In this document: piece after piece, positions 8,959 through 17,084 of the stretch
Layout of the letters: every line of letters begins with the position of its first letter
Position numbering within the stretch: position 1 is the first letter of the stretch
Source: Arthrobacter sp. B2a2-09
Lineage (GTDB): Bacteria; Actinomycetota; Actinomycetes; Actinomycetales; Micrococcaceae
Length of the DNA stretch: 64,000 nucleotides
Direction of reading: 5' to 3'
Assembly: GCF_027587375.1 (NCBI RefSeq)
Contig: NZ_JAMXIC010000001.1
Span: 1 to 64,000, forward strand
Notes under the pieces: model-generated
Databases searched by the model: none
Told to the model about the DNA's origin: nothing
Seen by the model: the letters and a program-made list of their open reading frames with translations, nothing else
Position numbers and translations under genes: made by a program

Positions 8959-10254
8959 ATGACCACCGCGAACCTTCCCCACACATCAGTCTCGCCACGC
9001 GCGGCCACCCCGCCGGCCCCTTTCGGAACAGACGTCACCTGGACCAATTGGGGCGGGAACCAGAGCGCCACGCCGGCCTTCACCGTCCGGCCGCGGACTG
9101 AGCAAGAAGCGCTCGACGCCGTTCGTTTCGCGATCCGCGAAGGCCTGCCTGTGCGGGCGGTCGGCTCAGGGCATTCGTCCTCGCCGCTGGTCCAGACGGG
9201 GGGCGTCCTGATGGACATGTCCGCACTATCGGGGATCACCGGAACTGACCCCATCCGGCGTCGTGCCAGGGCCCTTGCCGGTACCACCATCAATGCCTTC
9301 GGCGACCCGCTGTGGGAGCAAGGCCTCGCGCTGGCCAACCAAGGCGACATCGACAAACAGCAGATTGCGGGGGCACTCTCAACCAGCACCCACGGCTCCG
9401 GGAAGGACCTGGGGAGCTTCTCGTCGAGCCTCCGTTGGGTGAAGCTGATCAATGGTTACGGCGAGATCGTCGAAATCGGCGAGGGGCAGCTCCGCGAACT
9501 CAGGGCCGCACAGGTGGCTTTGGGTACGCTCGGGATTTTCCTCGAGGTGGAGTTGGCGGTTGAGGACCGCTACTACCTGCAAGAACAGATCACATACCCC
9601 ACTTGGGCCGAGACCACCGCAACATGGCAATCCGACATCGATGCGAACAGGCATTACTCGTTCCTCTGGTGCCCGGAAGAAGGCTCGTGCGAGCTCCTGG
9701 ACCTCCCGGGTGCACCAGGTCTGAACATGGCAAACCGCAGCTACACCAAGCGGTACAATATCGCGCGGATCCAGGACGAGGGCGAAGTTTCGAGTGCGGA
9801 AGGTGCCCGGCTGGACCGCTCGTACCGTATTTACCCGGGCGGATTCACCACGCCGTTCCATGAACTCGAATACTTTGTGCCGAGCGAGGTTGGACTGGCC
9901 GCCGTCGAGGCCGTCCAGAACCTGATCCGAACCAAGCACTCTGACCAGAAATACCCCGTGGAGGTTCGCTGGGTGAAGGCTGACGAGGGCTACATGTCCC
10001 AATTCCAGGGACGCGACACCACCGTCATCACGCTGACCACCGAACCTGGGACCGACTACTGGCAGTTCTTCCGTGATGCCGATGCGGTGCTGCAGGAATT
10101 CGAGCCGCGTGCGCACTGGGGAAAGATCCACTTCATGACCAGGAGCCGGTTGGAACGCCTCTACCCGGAGTTGGATACCTTCATCCAAGTACGGCGGGAG
10201 TTCGATCCGCGCGGCATATTCCTCAACGACCACACCCGCTCCCTGGTGGGCTGA
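8959..10254 (+). CDS. FAD-linked oxidase, D-arabinono-1,4-lactone/alditol oxidase family
   Basis: A 431-residue flavoprotein. The N-terminal FAD-binding (PCMH/VAO) domain contains VRAVGSGHSSSPLV, in which the His (about residue 72) is the residue that carries covalent FAD in aldonolactone and alditol oxidases. The C-terminal ALO-family domain ends with RAHWGK and FDPRGIFLNDHTRSL. Members oxidise a primary or lactol hydroxyl with O2. A GGAG precedes the start by about 8 bases. As the last gene of the operon it may produce the aldehyde used by the dehydrogenase before it. The natural substrate is unknown. Confidence 0.85.
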   Translation: MTTANLPHTSVSPRAATPPAPFGTDVTWTNWGGNQSATPAFTVRPRTEQEALDAVRFAIREGLPVRAVGSGHSSSPLVQTGGVLMDMSALSGITGTDPIRRRARALAGTTINAFGDPLWEQGLALANQGDIDKQQIAGALSTSTHGSGKDLGSFSSSLRWVKLINGYGEIVEIGEGQLRELRAAQVALGTLGIFLEVELAVEDRYYLQEQITYPTWAETTATWQSDIDANRHYSFLWCPEEGSCELLDLPGAPGLNMANRSYTKRYNIARIQDEGEVSSAEGARLDRSYRIYPGGFTTPFHELEYFVPSEVGLAAVEAVQNLIRTKHSDQKYPVEVRWVKADEGYMSQFQGRDTTVITLTTEPGTDYWQFFRDADAVLQEFEPRAHWGKIHFMTRSRLERLYPELDTFIQVRREFDPRGIFLNDHTRSLVG

Positions 10255-10255
10255 T

Positions 10256-10519
10256 CCCTCGAAATTGCGCCGTCGGCCGGCCTCCCGCGACGCCTCGGGG
10301 GAGTCCGCGCCAACGGGGACGCGGACTGTGCGGCTGGGGCCGCGGAGCCGTCCGGCCTTCAGGGCGGCGAGCTCGGGGGATCTTGTGGGCCCTGACGTGC
10401 GGCCTGGGAGCCAGCCCCTTGGCCTGGAGTTCCGCGGCTATGCGTGTGATGTCGCGTTCCAGCACCTCCCGGTCGATCAGGATGACCGGGGTGTCGAGCG
10501 TTTCCAGGATGGTGTTCAT
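10256..10519 (-). pseudogene. truncated D-threonine aldolase/D-serine dehydratase-like gene
   Basis: The start is intact: MNTILETLDTPVILIDREVL and then RPHVRAHKIP, the N-terminal barrel of the PLP-dependent alanine-racemase-like/DSD1 family, including the HK motif that carries the PLP lysine. An extra C in a CCCCC run near 10380 then shifts the frame; the corrected frame reads HKIPELAALKAG and similarity stops soon after. The remaining roughly 85% of the gene is absent, and the sequence runs straight into the 3' end of the converging FAD-oxidase gene. It is the last, broken gene of the leftward transporter operon, so a deletion probably joined the two clusters here. Confidence 0.82.
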
Positions 10520-10543
10520 GCTGTCCTTCGGCGCTGTGGGTGG

Positions 10544-11374
10544 TCAGCGGTCCGTGGCCCTCTCGGCGAGCAACAGGCCAGCCAGTTCATGCGGTGCCAC
10601 GATGGTGGGCCAGGGGCTTAGGCTCGCGCCGCTCGCCCAGCGGACGATGAACGATACCCGTTCTTCCGGGGAGTCCCCGCCGTGTCCGCCGGCGTCTAGG
10701 TGTCCGTGATCCGCGACCACCACCAGGAGCCATTCTTCACCGTGTTCGGCCGCGCGCTTCCCGACGGCGTCCCGGATGCGGGCCACGTGCCCGTCCACTC
10801 GGGCCAGCGCATCCTGGTACTGCGGGCTGAGCGCACCGTAGACGTGCCCGGCGTCGTCCACATCGCAGAAGTATACGAAGGACACGTCGGGCACCCGGTG
10901 GGAGCTCAGCGCCGCGAGGGTGAAGTCCGTGATCTCGGCGTCGATCCGGATGAAGCCGTGCGTTTCGCCGTCGCGGGAGACGACCGTGTGGAGTCCGGCT
11001 TTCTGCTGCTCCATCCGCTGGTGGATGACCGGTCCGAGCCCTTCCGGGGAGACCAGCGGCGGCCAGCCGGCCGCGGCGAACGTCCGGGTGGAGGTGTCCT
11101 GGTAGAAGGCCCGGGACAGCAGGTCCGGGTGGCCGAAGAGGCGGTGCCCCACGAAGGTGTTGTCCCGGACGCCGTGCTGGTCGTGGGTGGTCCCGGTCAG
11201 GAGGGAGGACCAGCCCGGGCCGGACAGTGTGGGGACGTCCATGGTCATGTCCCGGTGGTCGCCTTCTGCGGCCAGGGACCTCAGGGTGGAGGCGGAGTCC
11301 GACTCCGCGGCAAGGTCCCAGCGGAGCCCGTCGATGCCGAGCAGGATGATGCGGGGCTGAGGGGCGGGGCTCAT
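10544..11374 (-). CDS. alkaline-phosphatase-superfamily hydrolase (nucleotide pyrophosphatase/phosphonoacetate hydrolase-like)
   Basis: A 276-residue metal-dependent phosphohydrolase of the type I phosphodiesterase/nucleotide pyrophosphatase group. Metal-site segments visible: LLGIDGLRWD at the N-terminus, the nucleophile loop MDVPTLSGPGWSSLLTG, CDVDDAGHVYG, VVADHGHLD and GGHGG. The start at 11374 overlaps the stop of the HAD gene (ATGA). Phosphonoacetate hydrolase is the best-known phosphonate-degrading member of this fold, and the neighbours are a phosphonate-style importer, so a C-P or phosphoester hydrolase for the imported compound is a reasonable guess. It has no signal peptide and is cytoplasmic. 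Confidence 0.8.
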   Translation of the reverse strand: MSPAPQPRIILLGIDGLRWDLAAESDSASTLRSLAAEGDHRDMTMDVPTLSGPGWSSLLTGTTHDQHGVRDNTFVGHRLFGHPDLLSRAFYQDTSTRTFAAAGWPPLVSPEGLGPVIHQRMEQQKAGLHTVVSRDGETHGFIRIDAEITDFTLAALSSHRVPDVSFVYFCDVDDAGHVYGALSPQYQDALARVDGHVARIRDAVGKRAAEHGEEWLLVVVADHGHLDAGGHGGDSPEERVSFIVRWASGASLSPWPTIVAPHELAGLLLAERATDR

Positions 11375-12033
11375 AGGGCGCCGTCCCGGGCTTCGGCGAG
11401 GACGGGGAGCGTGACGTCTGCGAGTGAGCCGAGGACCGTGCGGCCGGGAGCCGCCTCGATCGGGACGGTGGAGGGCACGACGACGACGGGGCACCCCGCC
11501 GCTTCGGCCGCGGCGAGGCCGACGGGGGAGTCTTCCACCACCACACAGTGGGCGGGCTTGGCTCCCAGGCGCCGGGCCGCTTCGAGATAGGGGTCGGGGG
11601 CCGGCTTGGACGCGGGGGTGTCCTCGACCGCCACCACGAGCGTGAACAGGTCACGGCCGAGCCGGTCCCGGACCAGTTCCACCACGCGGCGCGGCGAGGC
11701 GGAGACGATGGCCGCGGGGATCCGCTCCGCGGCCAGGAGCCGGAGGAGTTCCAGGGCGCCGGGACGGGGCACCACTTCCTGGGCGACCAGTTCGGTGAAG
11801 GCCTCGTCGAGCCTGGCGGAGAGGTCCTGCGCGGTGAGGGCGTTCGCGGTGGGCGTGGTGGCTAGGAGGTGGGCGGCCGTGTGCCCGGAGGGGCGACCCA
11901 GGACATCGGGCCCATCCTCGGGTCCCAGTTCCCGGCCCAGGCCGAATGCTACGTCCGCCACGGCGTCCCACCAGAGGCGTTCGGTGTCCACAAGGGTTCC
12001 ATCCATGTCGAAGAGTACGGCTGCGGGCATCAT
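11371..12033 (-). CDS. HAD-family hydrolase (beta-phosphoglucomutase/phosphatase type)
   Basis: A 220-residue haloacid-dehalogenase-superfamily protein. Motif I is AVLFDMDGTLVDTE, motif II is AIVSASP, motif III covers ASKPAPDPYLEAARRLG and motif IV is CVVVEDSPVGLAAAEAAGC. The cap sits after motif I, as in subfamily I enzymes such as beta-phosphoglucomutase and phosphonatase. Two adjacent ATG codons (12033 and 12030) overlap the stop of the ATPase gene. The expected Lys-rich signature of true phosphonoacetaldehyde hydrolase is not obvious, so it is called only as a phosphatase-like enzyme. Confidence 0.82.
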   Translation of the reverse strand: MMPAAVLFDMDGTLVDTERLWWDAVADVAFGLGRELGPEDGPDVLGRPSGHTAAHLLATTPTANALTAQDLSARLDEAFTELVAQEVVPRPGALELLRLLAAERIPAAIVSASPRRVVELVRDRLGRDLFTLVVAVEDTPASKPAPDPYLEAARRLGAKPAHCVVVEDSPVGLAAAEAAGCPVVVVPSTVPIEAAPGRTVLGSLADVTLPVLAEARDGAL

Positions 12034-13145
12034 GCGGTGGTTTCCTCGTTCCGGGCCTGGTCGATCAGGACGGGGCGTTCCGGCAGGCCCAGCCGGATGC
12101 GTGCCCCGGTGGGGAGGGTGGATGCGTGGGTGGTGGGGACATCCGCCACCGCCTCGCGGCCGCCGTGCAGGCGAAGGGTGAGTCGCGTCGTCGCGCCCAG
12201 GAAGGAGGCCGCCACCAGTTGTGCCGGACCGTCCGGAGCCGCGCTGACGGTGAGCGCTTCGGGACGGACCAGCACGTCGACGTCGGCCGTGCCGTCCCGG
12301 CCGTGCAGACTCCCCTGGACGGGGCGGCTGAGGCCCAGGACGTCCACCAGGGCGCCGTCGCTGCTGAGCCGGCCCGGGAGCCGGTTCATGGTGCCTACGA
12401 ATCCGGCGACGAAGGGGGTGGCGGGGGAGTTGTATAGCTCCTCCGGGGTGGCGCACTGTTCCAGGCGCCCGTCCCGCATAACGGCCACGCGGTCCGCTAT
12501 GGACAGGGCTTCCTCCTGGTCGTGGGTGACGAAGAGGGTAGTGATGCCCAGTTCCAGCTGGAGACGGCGGATCTCCTCCCGCAGGGATTGGCGGACCTTG
12601 GCGTCCAGGGCGGACAGTGGCTCGTCCAGGAGGAGCACCCGCGGTTCCAGAGCCAGGGCCCGGGCCAGGGCCACGCGCTGCTGCTGGCCTCCGGAGAGCT
12701 GGCGGGGGTAGCGGCCGCCCTGGGTGGGCAGGCCCACCAGTTCCAGGAGTTCCTGCGCGCGGGCACGGCGTCTGGCGGCCGGGGTACCCAGCATGCGCAT
12801 CCCGAATGCGACATTGTCCGTCACGCTCAGGTGCGGGAAGAGGCTGTAGGACTGGAACACCATGCCGACGTCGCGGCGGTGAGCGGGAGTGCCGGTCACG
12901 TCCACGCCGTCCAGCAGAACCTCACCGGAATCCGGGGTCTCGAAGCCAGCCACCATGCGCAGGGCGGTGGTCTTGCCACAGCCGGAGGGGCCCAGCAGTG
13001 CCAGCATCTCACCGGGATTCAGCGTCAGATTCAGGCCGTCCAAGGCCATGGTGGCGCCGAAGGCGCGCCGCAGTCCGCGGAACTCCAAGGTGGCGCCGGC
13101 GGTTCCTGCGGAGGCTGGGCGCGGATCAAGGGTGAACGCGGTCAT
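12030..13145 (-). CDS. ABC transporter ATP-binding protein (PotA/FbpC/PhnT-like)
   Basis: A 371-residue importer ATPase. Walker A GPSGCGKTT (about residues 52-60), signature LSGGQQQR, Walker B VLLLDEPLSALD and the H-loop TLFVTHDQEEA are all intact. A C-terminal TOBE-type extension follows residue 240, as in spermidine, ferric-iron and 2-aminoethylphosphonate importers. Its start overlaps the end of the second permease by four bases and its stop overlaps the HAD start, so the genes are translationally coupled. Confidence 0.92.
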   Translation of the reverse strand: MTAFTLDPRPASAGTAGATLEFRGLRRAFGATMALDGLNLTLNPGEMLALLGPSGCGKTTALRMVAGFETPDSGEVLLDGVDVTGTPAHRRDVGMVFQSYSLFPHLSVTDNVAFGMRMLGTPAARRRARAQELLELVGLPTQGGRYPRQLSGGQQQRVALARALALEPRVLLLDEPLSALDAKVRQSLREEIRRLQLELGITTLFVTHDQEEALSIADRVAVMRDGRLEQCATPEELYNSPATPFVAGFVGTMNRLPGRLSSDGALVDVLGLSRPVQGSLHGRDGTADVDVLVRPEALTVSAAPDGPAQLVAASFLGATTRLTLRLHGGREAVADVPTTHASTLPTGARIRLGLPERPVLIDQARNEETTA

Positions 13146-14005
13146 GAGGTCTCCTTGGAGGCTTTGGAACGGCCGAGTTTCGCGACCGCGAGAAGGATGA
13201 GCCAGGTTCCGATCAGGCCGACCATGGAGACGGCGACGGACAGCTGGGCGTGGGAGCCGCTGATGGCGACGGTCCAGACGGCGAAGGGCTGGAAGCCGAG
13301 CAGTGCGGACACGGCGTACTCGCCGAGCACCATGGCAATGGTCAGGAAGGCGGTGTTCAGCAGGGCATCCCGGAGGTTGGGCAGAATCACCAGGAACAGG
13401 GTCCGGAACCAGGACGCCCTGCAGGACCGTGCCGCCTCCACCAGGACCTTCACCTCGATGGCGTTCAGGCCCGCCTCCAGGGTGGTGTAGGCCAGCGGGA
13501 GAGCCATGAGGGCGTATGCGAGTACCAGGATGACCGGGAAAGCGGGCTGCTGCAGGGAGGCAAGCAGCGGGAAGCCCGGGGTGTCGTAGAGCCAGTCAGT
13601 GGCCCAGCGCAGCACGGTGGTGATGCCGGCGCCCAGCGCCACCGCGGGCACCACCAGGGGGAGCATGCAGACAACGGCGACCAGGGCTTTCGCGCGCGGC
13701 GCGACCAGGCGCACGGCCAGGAGAGCGGGAAGCAGGAGGCCGAAGACCAGAATGATCGTGGCGCCGGCCAGAAGCAGGGTGAGGCCCAGGCTCTGGGCCA
13801 GGCCGTCCGTGGTGAAGATGGCGGTGTAGGCGTCCAGGCTCGGCTTCTGCCGGGGGTCGCCGAGGCCGACGGTGAATGCGAGGGCACAGAGCAGGGGGAC
13901 CAGGAAGTAGACGACCGCCGGGGCGAGGGCGATGGTGCGACCCAGCCGCGCTTCGGGGGCGGTGCGGCGGACCCGGGGCCCCCGGGGGGCGGTCAGGAGA
14001 GCCAT
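13142..14005 (-). CDS. ABC transporter permease 2 (spermidine/2-AEP/iron type)
   Basis: A 287-residue inner-membrane subunit with about six hydrophobic helices and a BPD-type EAA loop (YTTLEAGLNAIEVKVLVEAARSCRASWFRTL is the interaction region with the ATPase). The start ATG at 14005 lies inside the end of the preceding permease gene (13-base overlap), beginning MALLTAPRGP. It pairs with the other permease to form a heterodimeric channel. Confidence 0.88.
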   Translation of the reverse strand: MALLTAPRGPRVRRTAPEARLGRTIALAPAVVYFLVPLLCALAFTVGLGDPRQKPSLDAYTAIFTTDGLAQSLGLTLLLAGATIILVFGLLLPALLAVRLVAPRAKALVAVVCMLPLVVPAVALGAGITTVLRWATDWLYDTPGFPLLASLQQPAFPVILVLAYALMALPLAYTTLEAGLNAIEVKVLVEAARSCRASWFRTLFLVILPNLRDALLNTAFLTIAMVLGEYAVSALLGFQPFAVWTVAISGSHAQLSVAVSMVGLIGTWLILLAVAKLGRSKASKETS

Positions 14006-14919
14006 CGGGAGGTCCTTCGCTGTAGCACGAGCTGGATGCCTATCACCAGGGCGGCCACGATGATCATGTCCATGCCGAGGGCGAGGGCGATGTTGGACTG
14101 ACCCACCAGGACGTCGCCCGTCAGGGCGGAGGCGATTTTCACCGTCACCAGCGGGATGGAGCTGCCCACCATGGCGGCCGCCGTGGCGTAGGCGCTGAAG
14201 GCGCTGCCGAATAGGAGGACGAATCCGCTGAGCAGGGTGGGGAACAGGATGGGGAAGGCCACATGGCGCCAGTACTGGAATCCGGTGGCGCGGTTGTTCT
14301 GCGCCGCTTCCCGCCACTGTGGCTTGAGGCCGTCCAGTGCGGGGGTCAGCGTGAGCACCATGAGGGGCACCAGGAAGTACAAGTAGACGATGGCCAAGCC
14401 CCAGAAGGTGTAAAGGCTCCAGCCCTTGTCCGCGAGCCCAAAGAACCCGGTGAGGACACCGGCATTGCCAAGGGTGGAGACAAAGGCGAAGGCGAGGGGC
14501 ACTCCGCCGAAGTTGGCGATCACGCCGGAGGCGGACAGTACGGCTTCCCGCAGGCCGCGGAAACGCGAGGTGACGATCGCATAGGCGAGCGGAAGGCTGA
14601 CCATCGTGGCGACGAATGCGGTGAGAGCGGAGAGGCGGATACTGCCCATGAGGCTTTCCAGATAGGGGCCGTCGAACGTCGCTGCGAAGTTGGCGTCTGT
14701 GAATACGGTGCCACCGGCGTCGTTGGTCGTGGTTATGGACCCGGCGGCCATGGCGGCCACGGGGAGACCGAGAACGACGGCGGCGAAGGCGAGCAGCGGG
14801 ATGACCCCGAGCCAGCCGGCGGAGGGGCGGGCGGCACGGCGGCCGGGAGCCTGAGGCTCCTGGCGCCGGGTTTTGGCACCCGCATCGGCGACGACGGCGC
14901 CGGGTGCGGTGAGCGTCAT
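13993..14919 (-). CDS. ABC transporter permease 1 (spermidine/2-AEP/iron type)
   Basis: A 308-residue membrane subunit. After a charged N-terminal tail of about 35 residues come around six helices, with the EAA-type cytoplasmic loop at GLKPQWREAAQNNRATGFQYWRHV. The start ATG at 14919 overlaps the stop of the substrate-binding protein gene (TGATG). The gene order binding protein, permease, permease, ATPase is that of PhnSUVT/AfuABC-like importers. Confidence 0.88.
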   Translation of the reverse strand: MTLTAPGAVVADAGAKTRRQEPQAPGRRAARPSAGWLGVIPLLAFAAVVLGLPVAAMAAGSITTTNDAGGTVFTDANFAATFDGPYLESLMGSIRLSALTAFVATMVSLPLAYAIVTSRFRGLREAVLSASGVIANFGGVPLAFAFVSTLGNAGVLTGFFGLADKGWSLYTFWGLAIVYLYFLVPLMVLTLTPALDGLKPQWREAAQNNRATGFQYWRHVAFPILFPTLLSGFVLLFGSAFSAYATAAAMVGSSIPLVTVKIASALTGDVLVGQSNIALALGMDMIIVAALVIGIQLVLQRRTSRWLS

Positions 14920-16070
14920 CAGGAAACGGCCTTCGTCCAGCCGTCGGACACTGTGGACTTGGCCTTCTTGCCTTGTTCCTCCGAGGGGTAGCTGGTCTTG
15001 TCTTGGAGGATCTTGGGCAGCCGGGTCAGGGCGGTCTTGTCCACGGTGCCGTCGGCGATCATGGTGGGCAGGAGCACCGGGCGGGCGTAGCCCTTCAGCC
15101 AGAGGTTCTGGCCTTCGGCGCTGAAGAGGAATTCCTGCCAGAGGCGGGCGGCGGCTGGGTGCGGGGCCCACTTGACGATGGCCTGGGAGTAGTAAAGGGA
15201 GAACACGCCGTCCTCCGGGATGGCGACCTTCCATTCGATGCCCTTGGCCTTCAGTTCATCGGCGTAGGCGGCGTTCCGGTAGTCCCAGACGATGGCGATG
15301 GGCGTCTCGCCCTTCTCCATGGTGGCGGGAGTGGCCTCGACGGGGTTGAAGTTGCCGGTCTGCTTCAGCTTGGTGAAGAAGTCTAGGCCGGGCTGGACGT
15401 TGTCGAAAGAGCCGCCATTGGCGAGTGCGGCCGCGAACACGGCGCTGTAAGCGGAGGAGGATTTGGCCGGGTTGCCGGTGAGGGCCACCTTGCCCTTGTA
15501 CTGCGGGTCTGCCAGCTCGGAGAATTTGGTGGGGCACTTCGCTACGCGCCCAGCGTCGCAGCCGATGGAGACGTAGCCGCCCATGTCGTTGTACCAGAGG
15601 CCTGTGGCCTCCTTTTGGGAGTCCGTGATCTTACCGAAAGACGCCACCTTGTACGGGGTGAGCAGGCCCTGTTTGGCGGCTGCGACGTCGAAGTCGTGCC
15701 CGACGTCGATGACGTCCGGGGAGCGGTCCTGGCCCTTCCGGGAGGACACTGCATTGATCTCGTCCTGGCTGGAGGCGTCCGGGTTCTCCACCTCGACCTT
15801 GATGCCGTACTTCTTCTCGAAGGTGGAGATGACCTCGCCGTAGTTGGCCCAGTCGTTCGGGAGGGCGATGGCGTTGAGTGTGCCTTCCTTCTTGGCGGCA
15901 GCGATCAGGGCATCCATGCCGCCTCCGGCCTCGACGGAGGATGCGGTCTTCCAGTCCACGGCGCCCTTGGATTCGGCGGGGGCGGCGTTGCCGGAGGAGC
16001 AGGCGGCCAGGCCGCCCACGAGCAGTGCCGCGGCGCCGAAGGCGCTGATGCGGCGGAGGGTGGGGTTCAT
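14919..16070 (-). CDS. ABC transporter substrate-binding lipoprotein (2-AEP/polyamine/iron cluster)
   Basis: A 383-residue extracellular binding protein. The signal peptide ends in a lipobox, LAAC (Cys24), so the mature protein is lipid-anchored. The body is a type II periplasmic binding fold (ALPNDWANYGEVISTFEKKYGIKVEVENP, later VALTGNPAKSSSAYSAVF), the group that includes PotD, AfuA and PhnS. AAGGAG lies before the ATG at 16070. As first gene of the operon it is preceded by a probable GntR operator at 16085-16102. An organophosphonate ligand is inferred from the neighbouring hydrolases and UTRA regulator, not from residues. Confidence 0.87.
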   Translation of the reverse strand: MNPTLRRISAFGAAALLVGGLAACSSGNAAPAESKGAVDWKTASSVEAGGGMDALIAAAKKEGTLNAIALPNDWANYGEVISTFEKKYGIKVEVENPDASSQDEINAVSSRKGQDRSPDVIDVGHDFDVAAAKQGLLTPYKVASFGKITDSQKEATGLWYNDMGGYVSIGCDAGRVAKCPTKFSELADPQYKGKVALTGNPAKSSSAYSAVFAAALANGGSFDNVQPGLDFFTKLKQTGNFNPVEATPATMEKGETPIAIVWDYRNAAYADELKAKGIEWKVAIPEDGVFSLYYSQAIVKWAPHPAAARLWQEFLFSAEGQNLWLKGYARPVLLPTMIADGTVDKTALTRLPKILQDKTSYPSEEQGKKAKSTVSDGWTKAVS

Positions 16071-16084
16071 GACGTTCTCCTTAG

Positions 16085-16102
16085 AAGTTGGCTATACAAC
16101 TT
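16085..16102. promoter_or_regulatory. candidate operator for GntR regulator
   Basis: AAGTTG-GCTATA-CAACTT is a perfect 6-bp inverted repeat with a 6-base centre, 15 bases upstream of the binding-protein start. Its GTATAG-like core resembles sites of GntR/HutC-family (UTRA) regulators, and the divergent neighbour encodes one. Confidence 0.5.
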
Positions 16103-16236
16103 GCCGAAACCACTGTCAGGGCCGCAGGTGTACATCAGGTGAACAGGAAGGAGTGGGTGAGCGAACTGCCGGAGCACTTTCAGCATTGAACCTTTGTTTT
16201 TCCGAGGATTTCGAGGTCACGCTGTACCGTGGAGGC

Positions 16237-17022
16237 ATGGTTGACAAGGCATTGGAATGGGGTGGCGGAAGCGTGGAGACCGAGGGCGCCCAGTACAGGA
16301 AGTTGGCAGCCAATATGCGCCGCGAGATCGAAGCGGGCGAGTTTGGAAACAACGGACGGCTCCCCAGCGAGGAGAGCCTTGCTGAGCAGTACGGGGTCTC
16401 CCGGGGTACCGTGCGCAACGCCCTTGCCCTGCTGCGGGCCAACGGCCTGGTGACCTCCCGGCGCGGGACCCGGCGCGTGGTCCTGGGCACGGCGCGGACC
16501 CAGAGCTTCCAGGAGCTCCTGAGCTTCACGGCCTGGGCCCGGGCGCAGGGGGAGGAGCCTGGCGCCCGCACCATGCACAGCCGCGTCCGCCCGGCGACCG
16601 TCGCGGAGAGGGAGGTTCTGCAGCTCGCCGCCGGGGATGAGGTCACTGAAGTCCTCCGGCTGAGGCTCCTCGGCCGGGTCCCCGTGATGCTGGAGCGCAC
16701 TGTGTATCCGTCCAGGATAGGCGCAGTGATCGAGCGGCTGGCCGCGGACAACCTCTCGCATACCGAAGTCCTCGACGCCTCCGGAGTCGTGTTCGCGGAT
16801 AGTGAGCACACCATCGACGTCGTGGCCGCCAATCAGACCGATGCCCAGATGCTGGGCTGCGTCGAAGGTGTGGGCCTGCTTCGGGAGATCCGCCGTGCCA
16901 CCGATCCTGCGGGCGTGCCCCTGCTGTGGTCAGAGGACAGATTCCTGCCGGGAACTGTGTCCTTCGCGGTGCACAACTCGGCGTCGGTCAGTTCACTTGC
17001 CCGCCGGCGCGGAATCCGCTGA
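16237..17022 (+). CDS. GntR-family (HutC/UTRA) transcriptional regulator
   Basis: A 261-residue regulator. N-terminal winged helix at about residues 15-85: YRKLAANMRREIEAGEF, LPSEESLAEQYGVSRGTVRNALALLRANGLV. The C-terminal UTRA ligand domain ends with LLREIRRATDPAGVPLLWSE and RFLPGTVSFAVHN. UTRA domains bind small phosphorylated or sugar ligands; PhnF and PhnR are known members in phosphonate systems. It is divergent from the transporter operon and probably represses it. The start is uncertain: GGAGG sits only one base before the ATG at 16237, so a later start is possible. Confidence 0.88.
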   Translation: MVDKALEWGGGSVETEGAQYRKLAANMRREIEAGEFGNNGRLPSEESLAEQYGVSRGTVRNALALLRANGLVTSRRGTRRVVLGTARTQSFQELLSFTAWARAQGEEPGARTMHSRVRPATVAEREVLQLAAGDEVTEVLRLRLLGRVPVMLERTVYPSRIGAVIERLAADNLSHTEVLDASGVVFADSEHTIDVVAANQTDAQMLGCVEGVGLLREIRRATDPAGVPLLWSEDRFLPGTVSFAVHNSASVSSLARRRGIR

Positions 17023-17084
17023 ATCAGGAGTTCCGGTAGTTCCTGCGTGGGACGTTCGAAGAACGGAATTGAAAGCAGATGCCT

